Shown: positions 34,906-43,095 of the stretch, piece after piece
How the letters are laid out: every line of letters begins with the position of its first letter
Numbering within the stretch: the first letter of the stretch is position 1
NCBI RefSeq assembly: GCF_021532315.1
Contig: NZ_JAKGAO010000027.1
Location: forward strand, 1-64,000
Source of the DNA: Paenibacillus tarimensis
Lineage (GTDB): Bacteria > Bacillota > Bacilli > Paenibacillales > Paenibacillaceae
DNA length: 64,000 nucleotides
Reading direction: 5' to 3'
Program-made: the position numbers and the translations under genes
Notes under the pieces: generated by a model
Seen by the model: the letters and a program-made list of their open reading frames with translations, nothing else
Told to the model about the DNA's origin: nothing
Databases searched by the model: none

Positions 34906-36138
34906 TTATTTTCCCATTTCCTCCATAACTGACTGCGCTACCTTAAACATCTCGGCTTCCGGCAGGGTAGCCGTAGTCAGCCTGTACTCGTAACCATCAT
35001 ATGTCCATGCCAGCGTCCGCTGCTCCTCGCCAGCCAGAAGTCCCCAAGTATGCCCCAGATCAATCCATGTCCCCTTCGGGTGAAACACAGCCTCGTCCTC
35101 AGGCATAGACTGGATCAGCGTATAATCATAGGTTCCGCTATAGCGCTGCATCACGCCTTTGCTGCCGCCAATCGTAATATCGTTCATCTCATGAAGGGAA
35201 ACTCCTTCAGGAAAATAGCTCGGCGCCATCGTGACAAAGTTCATCGGCACCTCTTCACCTGAGGAGGCAGCACCCTCATTCTGCTCCTCTCCCGGCTCTC
35301 CGCTGCCCGGTTCGGCTTCCTTGCCGGTGCCTTCGCCGTCTTCGCCTTCCACCGGCAGCTTGCCATCAGTCTGCTCATCCGGCTGCGCCCCGCTGTCCGG
35401 ACTGTCGGTTCCAAGCCCTTCCTCATCGGCAGCCTCGCCCGGCTGAACGCCGGTCATGGCATCCTGATCCTCCTGCATGCCCTCGGCTTCGTCCTCCACT
35501 CCGCCCTGTGCACCCATGTTCGCTTTCATATCGAACGCGTTCTTATCGAAGGTGACGTCAAATTCAAAGCTCTTAAAATCCACTTCGACCATAACCTTGG
35601 CATTGGCATCACTTACTTCCACATGCTTCGGCTTGTAATCCGTCTTATCCAGCCAGATCTTCTGCCGCGCAAGCGATGCATTCTGATAGTTGGCCATCAC
35701 ATCAAAAACATACGATTCCTCATCCATAACAAACTGGCGCTGATTGTCCTTCAATATGCTCTGGACGAGCGTCTGATATAAGTAAACCTGCCCCTGGTCC
35801 TGCGGCCAGTCGCTTTGGAACCGGAAGCTCTTGTTCAGCTTCGGGGTCAGCACGAACACGCCATCATCATTGCGAAGCACCACTTGTGTAATATCCTTCT
35901 TCTCATTCGTTAAGGCAATTCTGTAATACTGAGGCTGCTGATACCATACCTCTACCTGGTAGTTAAGCGGCTGCTGGCCGGTATGCAGCGTCATTGTACC
36001 GCTTCCCCGGTAGCTCTTCATGCTGCCCATCACTTTATCCAAATCCTTCACAACCGCTTCCGCATCCTTTGTCCCGCATCCCGCAACCAATACCGAGAAG
36101 CATACAATGATGGCCGCAAGCCACTTCATGCGACGCAT
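34906..36138 (-). CDS. ydcC: LolA-like lipoprotein (YdcC family) with acidic insert
   Basis: A 410-residue lipoprotein: signal peptide with lipobox VAGC at residues 17-20, then a LolA/LppX-like fold (SYRGSGTMTLHT...YQVEVWYQQPQYYRIALTN...). YdcC of B. subtilis is a sporulation-associated protein of this family located next to alr, as here. Residues about 208-300 are an acidic Glu/Gly/Asp/Pro/Gln low-complexity insertion splitting the domain from its conserved C-terminal part (FVTMAPSYFPEGVSLHEM...). RBS GAGGGGATGATCTC precedes the ATG. Confidence 0.85.
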   Translation of the reverse strand: MRRMKWLAAIIVCFSVLVAGCGTKDAEAVVKDLDKVMGSMKSYRGSGTMTLHTGQQPLNYQVEVWYQQPQYYRIALTNEKKDITQVVLRNDDGVFVLTPKLNKSFRFQSDWPQDQGQVYLYQTLVQSILKDNQRQFVMDEESYVFDVMANYQNASLARQKIWLDKTDYKPKHVEVSDANAKVMVEVDFKSFEFDVTFDKNAFDMKANMGAQGGVEDEAEGMQEDQDAMTGVQPGEAADEEGLGTDSPDSGAQPDEQTDGKLPVEGEDGEGTGKEAEPGSGEPGEEQNEGAASSGEEVPMNFVTMAPSYFPEGVSLHEMNDITIGGSKGVMQRYSGTYDYTLIQSMPEDEAVFHPKGTWIDLGHTWGLLAGEEQRTLAWTYDGYEYRLTTATLPEAEMFKVAQSVMEEMGK

Positions 36139-36253
36139 GAGATCATCCCCTCTTCACAATGTTTTTCCAACTGATAACATGTCTATGAGGGAACTTGACC
36201 AATTATGCGGACTGGTTTGACAAGCGTGACGAGCCGGATACGTTTCACCTCTG

Positions 36254-36838
36254 TCATCCCATCTCGTAAACCAGCAGATTACGATACGGGTAACGGCTGA
36301 AGGAATACTGAAATAGCAACGCGAGGCCCATATCCTGGATCGTGACCGATCTTAATGCCGGCGTAGGCACTATACTGCGTACCATGCTGTTCACCGCACG
36401 CTTGTCACCAAGCCGGATGGCCTTGGCGAGAGCGGCAGCATAGGACCTGCTCGCCGCCAGCTTGCGGTAGAAGGGCAGGACAGCTCTGGCTAATGAGCGG
36501 TGCACCCTCGTCTGAAAGGTAAATTGAACAGTACCGGGCGGAATCGTTATTCCGTTCGTCAAGAGCGCTATAGAGTCACCTACAGGAAACGAGATAAAAT
36601 ATCCGATCCCGTTCGTTCCAAGACCCTGTTTCGCCGCTGCCGGCGACACGAGCTTAAGCAGCTCTTCAAGCCGTACCAAATCAGGCCGGGCAATAGCCTT
36701 GGACCACCTTCGGGCATAACGTTCGCTGCTTGCAATCGCACGGTAAAAGGGCACCATAGCGGCTGCCGCCTTACGCAGCGGGACCGAGCTCAGCCGCCGT
36801 CTGCGGCGGGCACGGCAGTTTCCTTTTTCAGCTGCCAT
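36254..36838 (-). CDS. Small basic protein made of two diverged repeats, unknown function
   Basis: The 194 residues begin with a very Arg/Lys-rich N-terminus. Two similar segments follow, each containing V/MxPFYR, then (A/S)SxxYA and (A/S)KAI: about 25-75 and about 118-168. Each is followed by a beta-rich piece. No family was recognised. The ATG at 36838 has AGGTG 7 nt upstream; a GTG three codons earlier is possible. The basic charge suggests RNA, DNA or envelope-polyanion binding, but this is speculative. It is monocistronic with no signal peptide. Confidence 0.65.
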   Translation of the reverse strand: MAAEKGNCRARRRRRLSSVPLRKAAAAMVPFYRAIASSERYARRWSKAIARPDLVRLEELLKLVSPAAAKQGLGTNGIGYFISFPVGDSIALLTNGITIPPGTVQFTFQTRVHRSLARAVLPFYRKLAASRSYAAALAKAIRLGDKRAVNSMVRSIVPTPALRSVTIQDMGLALLFQYSFSRYPYRNLLVYEMG

Positions 36839-36977
36839 ACATTTCACCTGCTTCCTTACCAGTCTTGACCTGGCAAGTATTTGGTTACAGTGTATGGCGG
36901 AACCTCCTGTACGTGTGCGGGCCCTCCCGTGCCAAGCTGTTCATCCCGGCCAAAAGGTGCGCCTGCCTCCCTTTGCA

Positions 36978-38141
36978 TCAATGTCCGGCCAGCGGTGTGT
37001 AGCCGGTTTTGTGAACGAGCTCCTGCCCTTGTGGAGACAAAATCCAATCGATTAAGAGATCAATATTAGGATTGTCCGAACCTGCCGTAACCGCATAAAA
37101 GGGCTTAGCCAGCGGATACTCCCCGCTTCGAATCGTCTCGCGCGACGGGTTAACCCCGTCGACTGCCAGCAGCCGGATGTCTCCATTGGAAGCCATCTCG
37201 GTCGCGTAGAACAAGAAGGAATAGCCAATGGCATTCGGATAATTGCGGTAATCGGCCGTCTGCGTGATAATCTCTCCCATCCCGCCCGCAACGTCCTCAG
37301 TCGGCGGTTCCTCGATGGGAGTTCCATCCATAAAGGCTGTCAGCATAGTCTGGCTGCCGCTGTTCTTCGGCCTTTGAAAAGCACGTATTCTGCTGCTGTC
37401 TCCGCCCACCTTCGACCAGTTATTTACCTTTCCTGAGTATATATCTCGAAGCTGTGAGCTCGACAAGCCTTTTACAGGATTATCTGCATGGACAAAAAAG
37501 ACAAAAGCCTCCTTTCCAATAGGCGTGAGTTTCAACTCCACCCCCTTCTCTGCCGCTGTAGCCAGCTGCTCCTTAGACGGCTGAGCTGCAAATACAATAT
37601 CAACCTTCCCTTCAATTAGGCGTTTATAGGCCTGACTGGTCGTTGTGGAGGTGACAATACTGTCATACGGCTTATATTCCCCCTCAGGGTATACTGCCTG
37701 AACAAAAGCCGCATAGAGCGGGTAGAGCGCCGTTGCACCATCAAGGCGCGGCAGCTGTTCGTGAAGTTTAAGCTCCGGCCGTTCAGCCAGCCGGGCGACC
37801 TTGCTGCCCTCCACAAAGGGAGCATATCGGTCAAGTATCAGGGAATCCTCATTAATTGTTGGTATACTACGTATATACTGGCTGCGGAGCTCATAGGCAA
37901 CTGCCGCTGTCATGAACAGCAGCAGGGACACCAATACAATTTGCCAGAAACGCCGTCTTCCCGTCCTTCCAAAACACTTCCACAAGACCATCACAGCCGC
38001 CCAGCCTGCCACAACCATACAGAAGGGACGGTAAAATACTGCACCTGGCATGAAACTAATGATTAACGTTGCAATGAAGCCAGCCCCAATGACCAGAATC
38101 AGTAAAAAAAGCACTTTACCTGTCTTCCAAATCATTTCCAT
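36978..38141 (-). CDS. Membrane-anchored PstS-like substrate-binding protein
   Basis: About 387 residues. Three N-terminal transmembrane helices (about 5-28, 33-52 and 66-86) are followed by a periplasmic-binding-protein type 2 domain homologous to PstS. The phosphate-loop-like LDGATALYPLYAAF is at about 133-146, VTSTTTSQAYKRLIEGKVDIVFAA at about 165-190, and SGSQTMLTAFM at about 262. Free PstS proteins lack such helices, so this is a fused membrane sensor or receptor; no transporter genes adjoin. The start lies within 6 nt of a GGAGGGG RBS; ATG at 38141 or 38135 is possible. Confidence 0.78.
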   Translation of the reverse strand: MEMIWKTGKVLFLLILVIGAGFIATLIISFMPGAVFYRPFCMVVAGWAAVMVLWKCFGRTGRRRFWQIVLVSLLLFMTAAVAYELRSQYIRSIPTINEDSLILDRYAPFVEGSKVARLAERPELKLHEQLPRLDGATALYPLYAAFVQAVYPEGEYKPYDSIVTSTTTSQAYKRLIEGKVDIVFAAQPSKEQLATAAEKGVELKLTPIGKEAFVFFVHADNPVKGLSSSQLRDIYSGKVNNWSKVGGDSSRIRAFQRPKNSGSQTMLTAFMDGTPIEEPPTEDVAGGMGEIITQTADYRNYPNAIGYSFLFYATEMASNGDIRLLAVDGVNPSRETIRSGEYPLAKPFYAVTAGSDNPNIDLLIDWILSPQGQELVHKTGYTPLAGH

Positions 38142-38230
38142 ATCCCCTCCATTAATAGGCCAAATCAACCCGGCTGCCTGCTCACCTCCATTATAGGGGC
38201 CTATTCAGGACCCGTCCCTTAAATTCACCT

Positions 38231-38271
38231 AAAAAAAGAAGCTGCCACCCCGTCTTTCGGGTAACAGCTTC
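38231..38271 (-). terminator. Terminator after the aeRF1-like gene
   Basis: GAAGCTG/CAGCTTC arms with an inner CCC/GGG pair form a hairpin (38238-38271), followed by seven Ts on the minus strand. The aeRF1-like stop codon is 89 bp upstream of it. Confidence 0.85.
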
Positions 38272-38359
38272 ATCTCTATAGATAAACAACCTTAGCATGT
38301 AGAGGAGTTAGCCTTATCGACATCAAACTTGTAAACGCTTGCTCAATAGCTTGCTGTGA

Positions 38360-39169
38360 TCACCGCAGGTTAGAGTGAACCTCCTGCAGCAACTGGGCGG
38401 AAGGCATGCCATTAAAGTTCTTCGGGATAATTCGTTGACGGGACTTGGTGTTCAACATCCCAACCAGGTCACTCGTCACATCCGGTTCACCAGTCAGAAT
38501 GATTTCCTTCCACTTCTGTTTACGGGTATGAGACTCTAGTACAGGAACGAAATCCTTCAGCCAGCGCTGACGGTTCACATCCAGCTTTTTGTCGTATTGA
38601 TCCCTGTGATTAGCGCTCGAAGCCAGGATCCCTGCATGTCCGAGGCCTTTCTTCTGCCTCCACCGATCCTGCTGAATATCCCATTCATAATGCCATTCAT
38701 CCACAATCTCACCTAGAGAAGTCGAAATGACCGACACGCCGTCGCTCCCGGCCTGCACAAGGCCGGCTGGCGGATAGGTCTTCATCATCTCCTGCAGCTC
38801 CTGCATATGAGGACGGTCCTCCCAGTAGAACGCGTCCGGCGTAGGCACCTGCACCGTTTCCACCACCGTGAATTGTCCTGAGGAGCAGGCAAAGAGCAGC
38901 AGGCCTTTCTTCAGGTCGCCGCGCATTTCCTCCACGGCATGCTCTACAGACGGGCGGAGATGGTCGAACATTTTCACCTGCTCTTCGCCGCCTTCAGCTT
39001 CCGCATACTCACGCAGACGCTTCATTCCGCTCTTGAACTTGATCTTCCATGACTGAGGACGGTTCCGGTCCGGTTCCGTGTTCAGATACAGACTGAGAAC
39101 ACGGTGTCCGGATTCAGCACAATAGTCTTCCAGCTCTTTCACATGTCGTTCTAATCTCAAAAAAGACAT
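38360..39169 (-). CDS. aeRF1-type release-factor-like protein (VLRF1/baeRF family)
   Basis: About 269 residues. The N-terminal half starts VLSLYLNTEPDRN, and the central part has GVSVISTSLGEIVDEW followed by GHAGILASSANHRDQYDKK. The C-terminal part has KEIILTGEPDVTSDLVGML and RQRIIPKNFNG. This is the alternating pattern of bacterial archaeo-eukaryotic release factor homologues (baeRF/VLRF1), which act on ribosomes in related systems. The GGQ motif of true eRF1 is not visible, so the catalytic role is unproven. I placed the start at the ATG at 39169 (GGAGG at 11 nt). It is upstream of a CobW-like GTPase but transcribed in the same direction as a separate unit. Confidence 0.65.
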   Translation of the reverse strand: MSFLRLERHVKELEDYCAESGHRVLSLYLNTEPDRNRPQSWKIKFKSGMKRLREYAEAEGGEEQVKMFDHLRPSVEHAVEEMRGDLKKGLLLFACSSGQFTVVETVQVPTPDAFYWEDRPHMQELQEMMKTYPPAGLVQAGSDGVSVISTSLGEIVDEWHYEWDIQQDRWRQKKGLGHAGILASSANHRDQYDKKLDVNRQRWLKDFVPVLESHTRKQKWKEIILTGEPDVTSDLVGMLNTKSRQRIIPKNFNGMPSAQLLQEVHSNLR

Positions 39170-39253
39170 AGGATGGAACACCTCCTTGCTTTCCCTGTAC
39201 CCGTCCCCCGTCATGATGAAACGATAATCAGCCGCATCCGTGTGCCCCGCCGC

Positions 39254-40288
39254 TCATCCTTCCAGCTTAGCCAGTTCCTCCAGCAGCGCCCCCCGTGAGA
39301 AATGCTCTCCAATAAATACTGCCACATCATGGACCGTGCCCTGCGGGGTGATTTTAATAAAATCAGACTCGCGGAAAGCATACTGAAACAGGAACCGGCT
39401 TGGGGTGTCCCGGAATGTCAGAACTCCCTTGGCCCGGTATATATTCTCGGGAAGCTTCTGCAGAAAAAGTTCAAATGCTTTGCTGTCCACCGGCCGATGA
39501 AAATAGTAGGTAACCGCCATAACATGATCATGGCTCTCGTGCTTGGAAGCCTGATGTGACTCTGATTCGTCATAATGATGACCGCAGTTCTGTGAATGCT
39601 CATGAAGCTCTCCATTATTCCGCGCTGAACCGGCATGTCCAGCCGCAGTCCGTGTGGCCGGAGGCACTGCATCTGCAAGCTGCCCGAGATCAACTGCGCA
39701 GCGAACCGTCGCCGTGAGGAGCGCATGCGAATTCCACTCCCGGACTGTCTGCTCCGCCAGCACCAGTTCTTCCGGTTCCAGCTTGTCAGCCTTATTAAGA
39801 ATCAATCTTGTCGCACAGCGGATTTGCTCCCGCATCAGCTTGTAGGTACGGTCCTTGGGGCGCTTTTGCCTGTCGATTAGCGCCGGCCCGTCCACGACTG
39901 TAATGATGGAGCGAAGCTCGGTCCGGGTATACATTGCCGCTTCGGTCACGCCGTCAATAATTTCAAGCGGGTTGGCAGCGCCCGTCGATTCAATCAGAAT
40001 GACATCAGGATTATGTTCATCAATCAAAGCCTTTATCTCGAGCGTCAAATCTCCGCGGATCGTACAACAGATGCAGCCGCCCAGCATTTCAGTCATGGCA
40101 ACATCACTGTCCAATATCTGGCCATCAAGATTGACTTCTCCGAGTTCATTCATTACGATGGCCGGCTTGTACCCCATTTCCCGGTAATACTCGGTCATTC
40201 GGGTCAGCAGCGTCGTTTTGCCGCTGCCAAGAAATCCGCTTAAGATATGTACGGGTATAAGCTTTTCTGCTGTTTTATGCTCAGTCAC
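39254..40288 (-). CDS. CobW/COG0523-family GTPase with His-rich insert
   Basis: About 344 residues. Walker A is GFLGSGKTT (about 18-26), the zinc-binding CxCC motif lies in GGCICCTIRGD, Walker B is near IIESTGAAN and the guanine motif is ILNKAD. A His/Asp-rich segment (HEHSQNCGHHYDES...HESHDH, about 230-257) separates the GTPase from a CobW C-terminal domain. Such G3E metallochaperones deliver zinc or another divalent metal. The start is GTG at 40288 with GGAGAGG 9 nt upstream; the reading frame extends upstream to 40405 without an RBS. No recognisable Zur box lies upstream. Confidence 0.85.
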   Translation of the reverse strand: MTEHKTAEKLIPVHILSGFLGSGKTTLLTRMTEYYREMGYKPAIVMNELGEVNLDGQILDSDVAMTEMLGGCICCTIRGDLTLEIKALIDEHNPDVILIESTGAANPLEIIDGVTEAAMYTRTELRSIITVVDGPALIDRQKRPKDRTYKLMREQIRCATRLILNKADKLEPEELVLAEQTVREWNSHALLTATVRCAVDLGQLADAVPPATRTAAGHAGSARNNGELHEHSQNCGHHYDESESHQASKHESHDHVMAVTYYFHRPVDSKAFELFLQKLPENIYRAKGVLTFRDTPSRFLFQYAFRESDFIKITPQGTVHDVAVFIGEHFSRGALLEELAKLEG

Positions 40289-40394
40289 GCCGTTCAACCT
40301 CTCCATCATGTAAAGTTTGTTTAAAGTTTCGGTATTTTGCTGCAGAATCATGTAGAATGATAGGAAGAATATTAGGAATGGAGTAATACCCCGC

Positions 40395-40931
40395 ATGAAG
40401 CTCACTAAACGCGCTAAGTACTATATGATCCAACTATTCCGTCAAAATAAAGGCCCTCATGCCGTCTCACTAGGCTTCATTGTCGGCTTCTTTCCGTGCT
40501 GGTACCCTACATTCGGTATCGGACCCGCATTGTCAGTCGGGCTCGCCAAGCTGCTAAGAGGCAATGTGCCGACTGCTTTGATCGCCGCGGCGATCGGCTC
40601 CGTCGCCTGGCCTCTGCTATTTTTCCTGAACGTCCAGAGCGGACCTCTGGTACGCGGCCTGTTTTCTACAGCTCCTCTGGAGGAAGCGGTCAACAGCCCG
40701 GCCGCTGAGCCTGCATACAGCGGAGTATTCGGTCCGCTTATTAACGGAGTGCTGCACTGGATCCGCAAGGTTGGCCTTGATATCTTCATTGGAGGCACCT
40801 TAAACAGTGTTATCTTCTCGGTGATCGGATATTTCATTCTGAGGGTCATCTTCTCCAAATACCGGTTGAAAATCCTCAATAAATTAAGAGGCAAGCGCAA
40901 AGCCGGCACTGTCCGGGCCAACCAGACTTAG
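40395..40931 (+). CDS. DUF2062 membrane protein
   Basis: The 178-residue protein has the DUF2062 signature HAVSLGFIVGFFPCWYPTFGIGPALSVGLAKLLRGN and three transmembrane helices (about 24-45, 58-80 and 130-150), ending in a basic tail. Function is unknown. It is divergent from the CobW-like gene (106 bp between start codons) and is followed by a bidirectional terminator. GGAG lies 11 nt upstream of the ATG. Confidence 0.85.
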   Translation: MKLTKRAKYYMIQLFRQNKGPHAVSLGFIVGFFPCWYPTFGIGPALSVGLAKLLRGNVPTALIAAAIGSVAWPLLFFLNVQSGPLVRGLFSTAPLEEAVNSPAAEPAYSGVFGPLINGVLHWIRKVGLDIFIGGTLNSVIFSVIGYFILRVIFSKYRLKILNKLRGKRKAGTVRANQT

Positions 40932-41013
40932 CCTTATGTATAGTTTACGGCTTGAACAAATCACCCGGCGGAGCACAAGCAAGGCTCACTCCCCTCGCCT
41001 GCCGCAATAACGC

Positions 41014-41039
41014 AAACAGCCCCTGCGAAGGGGCTGTTT
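41014..41039. terminator. Bidirectional terminator between DUF2062 and nadE
   Basis: AAACAGCCCCT/AGGGGCTGTTT perfect stem with a GCGA loop. T-rich tails are short on both strands. It lies between convergent genes. Confidence 0.85.
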
Positions 41040-41052
41040 GCTGTTCCATGAT

Positions 41053-41862
41053 CTAAATACCTGGTATCGGCTCACGCTTATGGGCCGTAATCAGGTACTT
41101 CTTCTCCAGCTTCTCACGGATGGCAGGGTCAATTTCCTTGCCTTCCAAGTAGTCGCTGTTATCATCATACTTAATGCCAAGCTCGCCCTCGTCTGTCTGG
41201 CCTTCCCACAGCCCTGCGGTCGGTGCCTTGTCCAATATGGACTGCGGCACGCCAAGCGCAGCGGCAAGCTGTCTGACCTGACGCTTATTGAGCGAGCTCA
41301 GCGGCGTAATATCTACAGCCCCGTCGCCCCACTTCGTGTAAAAACCGGTTACGGCTTCGGATGCATGGTCTGTTCCAACAACGAGCAGGTTCAGGTCAAA
41401 TGCCAGCGCATATTGGACTACCATCCGCATGCGCGCCTTCACATTCCCCTTGCTCTCACGGCTGATGTGACGCGGATTCCCCATGTTCTTGTAGGCATGC
41501 TCCACCTCAAGGGCCACTTCGTTAACGGCATCCTCAATATTCGTCTCAGCCTGGTATTTCAGATCGAACGCCTTGGCTACTGCATAGCTGTCGGCAATAT
41601 CCGATTGTTCACCATAAGGCTGGTACACACCCAGCGTGATGTACTCCTTGCCGCTCTCCTGTGAAAGCTCATCGGTCGCAAGCTTGCACAAGCCTGCTGC
41701 AACCGCGCTGTCAATTCCGCCGCTGATCGCGATCAGCAGCCCCGAAGTGTTCGAGCCTTTCACGTAATCCTTCAGAAAGTCCACCCGTTTGCGAATTTCT
41801 TCATCGACATTAATCTCGGGCTTAACGCCCAGCTTGGCAATAATCTCCTGCTGCAAGCTCAT
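41053..41862 (-). CDS. nadE: NH3-dependent NAD(+) synthetase
   Basis: About 269 residues. The P-loop pyrophosphatase motif SGGIDSAV (about 47-54) is followed by NAD-binding segments LGVYQPYGEQSD, GTDHASEAVTGFYTKWGDGAVDI and LNKRQVRQLAAALG. It amidates nicotinate adenine dinucleotide using ammonia; there is no glutaminase domain, as is typical of Bacillus NadE. The ATG at 41862 is supported by GGGGAGGGGAACGGAC. It is 16 bp after brxB and likely forms an operon with it. Confidence 0.96.
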   Translation of the reverse strand: MSLQQEIIAKLGVKPEINVDEEIRKRVDFLKDYVKGSNTSGLLIAISGGIDSAVAAGLCKLATDELSQESGKEYITLGVYQPYGEQSDIADSYAVAKAFDLKYQAETNIEDAVNEVALEVEHAYKNMGNPRHISRESKGNVKARMRMVVQYALAFDLNLLVVGTDHASEAVTGFYTKWGDGAVDITPLSSLNKRQVRQLAAALGVPQSILDKAPTAGLWEGQTDEGELGIKYDDNSDYLEGKEIDPAIREKLEKKYLITAHKREPIPGI

Positions 41863-41878
41863 GTCCGTTCCCCTCCCC

Positions 41879-42313
41879 TTATCGGCAGAATCGGTCAAAG
41901 GCACCTGTTAAGTCCGCGGCAATCTCCTGAGCCGAGCGGTTCTCGATCTGGTGGCGTTCAATAAAATAGACCAGTTCTCCGTCCTTCATCAGTGCAATGG
42001 ATGGTGAAGAAGGCGGGTATGGCGCGAAATACTCACGTGCCTTGGCCGTTGCTTCCTTATCTTGACCGGCGAATACGGTAAACAGATGATCAGGCGTAAT
42101 ATCATGCTTCAGGGCTTCCGCTACGCCTGGACGGCATTGGCCTGCTGCACAGCCGCACACGGAATTTACGACTACAAGCGCCGTGCCCTTGGCATTGGGC
42201 AGCTTCTCCTCCACTTCCTCCGGCGTACGCAGCTCCTGGATGCCAAGACGCGTCAAATCCTCACGCATCGGCTGTACCATATCCATCATGTATCGTTCAA
42301 ATGACATCGACAT
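41879..42313 (-). CDS. brxB: Bacilliredoxin (BrxA/BrxB, YphP/YqiW family)
   Basis: The 144-residue thioredoxin-fold protein has the CGC active site (residues 53-55, NSVCGCAAGQCRPG). Bacilliredoxins remove bacillithiol from S-bacillithiolated proteins. MSFERYMMDMVQPMREDLTRLGIQEL is the conserved N-terminus. RBS GAGGAGTGATTTACGT precedes the ATG. The BrxA versus BrxB distinction cannot be made from this alone. It is 16 bp upstream of nadE. Confidence 0.93.
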   Translation of the reverse strand: MSMSFERYMMDMVQPMREDLTRLGIQELRTPEEVEEKLPNAKGTALVVVNSVCGCAAGQCRPGVAEALKHDITPDHLFTVFAGQDKEATAKAREYFAPYPPSSPSIALMKDGELVYFIERHQIENRSAQEIAADLTGAFDRFCR

Positions 42314-42422
42314 ACGTAAATCACTCCTCTACCCCTATCGGATTTGGTTCTATTATACATTCGGATATAAGTGAAAAGCAAAGCTGCACGCCGTCACCTT
42401 TTATTTAACCTTATATATAGAG

Positions 42423-42452
42423 AAACAACCGGAGCGCTGCTCCCGGTTGTTT
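42423..42452 (-). terminator. Terminator after the DUF3905-like gene
   Basis: AAACAACCGG/CCGGTTGTTT hairpin (42423-42452) with a 10-nt middle that can pair further. Only TTTCTC follows on the minus strand, so it may be weak. It lies 15 bp after the gene's stop. Confidence 0.65.
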
Positions 42453-42466
42453 GTCACACCTCATAT

Positions 42467-42883
42467 CTAGCCCTTAGACTCCAGCTCCGGATGGAATGCC
42501 TCATAAGAAGTACTCAGCTCCGGATGCATATAAATACCCGATTGAGGCCGTATCCCTTTCTCGAACAGCTGCCGGTTTTCCTCTGTCCGGAAACCGATAT
42601 CCTTAAACGGATGAACCCATTCCTCACCGCTCATCACAGCTGGGTCTGTATCCGAAGACCAGTTATGGAGCGGGGATTGAGGGGAATCATAGTCATGGTC
42701 GCCGATTACGACACCCTGAGAATTGAGGAACGGGCCGCGGGGACCGCGGTTCTGCCTGAATTCGGGCAAGAAGTCAATCTCGTACGGATCGAGCTCGGGA
42801 TCATCCTTTAAAGTGCTGTTCTGTCCGGCAGCCGCTTCCTCAGCAGCAGCCGGAGAGGTATTACGTTTATGATTCCCTGGCAT
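42467..42883 (-). CDS. DUF3905-like protein
   Basis: The protein (138 residues) has the conserved block DPYEIDFLPEFRQNRGPRGPF, VVIGDHDYDSPQSPLHNWS and DTDPAVMSGEEWVHPFKDIGF. I associate this with DUF3905 of spore-forming bacilli, function unknown. The ATG at 42883 has GGGAGG 9 nt upstream. A longer in-frame ORF to 43084 overlaps a separate small gene and is unlikely. It follows that small gene by 16 bp, so the two are probably co-transcribed. Confidence 0.7.
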   Translation of the reverse strand: MPGNHKRNTSPAAAEEAAAGQNSTLKDDPELDPYEIDFLPEFRQNRGPRGPFLNSQGVVIGDHDYDSPQSPLHNWSSDTDPAVMSGEEWVHPFKDIGFRTEENRQLFEKGIRPQSGIYMHPELSTSYEAFHPELESKG

Positions 42884-42899
42884 TTCAGGTAACCTCCCG

Positions 42900-43037
42900 T
42901 CAAACAGACGGACGGTTCGGTCCATCCAGCTTCTTGTCGAATGCGGGATTTTCAGGCTGGACGGACTGGTTGCCGCGGCTGCCGGTTTTACTTGGACCCT
43001 TGTATTTTTCCGAGTCGCGCTCACGATTCTTGGACAT
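42900..43037 (-). CDS. 45-residue hydrophilic small protein, possible spore protein
   Basis: The product is highly hydrophilic, begins MSKNRERDSEKYKGPSKTG and ends KKLDGPNRPSV. AGGAGG sits 8 nt before the ATG. Its composition (Lys, Arg, Asn, Ser, Pro; no hydrophobic core) resembles minor small spore proteins of the Ssp type, but I do not recognise a specific one. Upstream a weak sigma-G/F-like promoter can be drawn (AGAATA, 16 bp, CATATA). It may form a two-gene unit with the DUF3905-like gene. Confidence 0.65.
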   Translation of the reverse strand: MSKNRERDSEKYKGPSKTGSRGNQSVQPENPAFDKKLDGPNRPSV

Positions 43038-43095
43038 GTACACCGCCTCCTTCCGAGGCTAGTATATGCAGTGTCAGACCGCACTATTCTGTATG

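Noticed and set aside
40289-40394. A Zur box between the CobW GTPase and the DUF2062 gene
   Set aside because: No sequence close to the TCGTAATNATTACGA consensus is visible in the divergent region.
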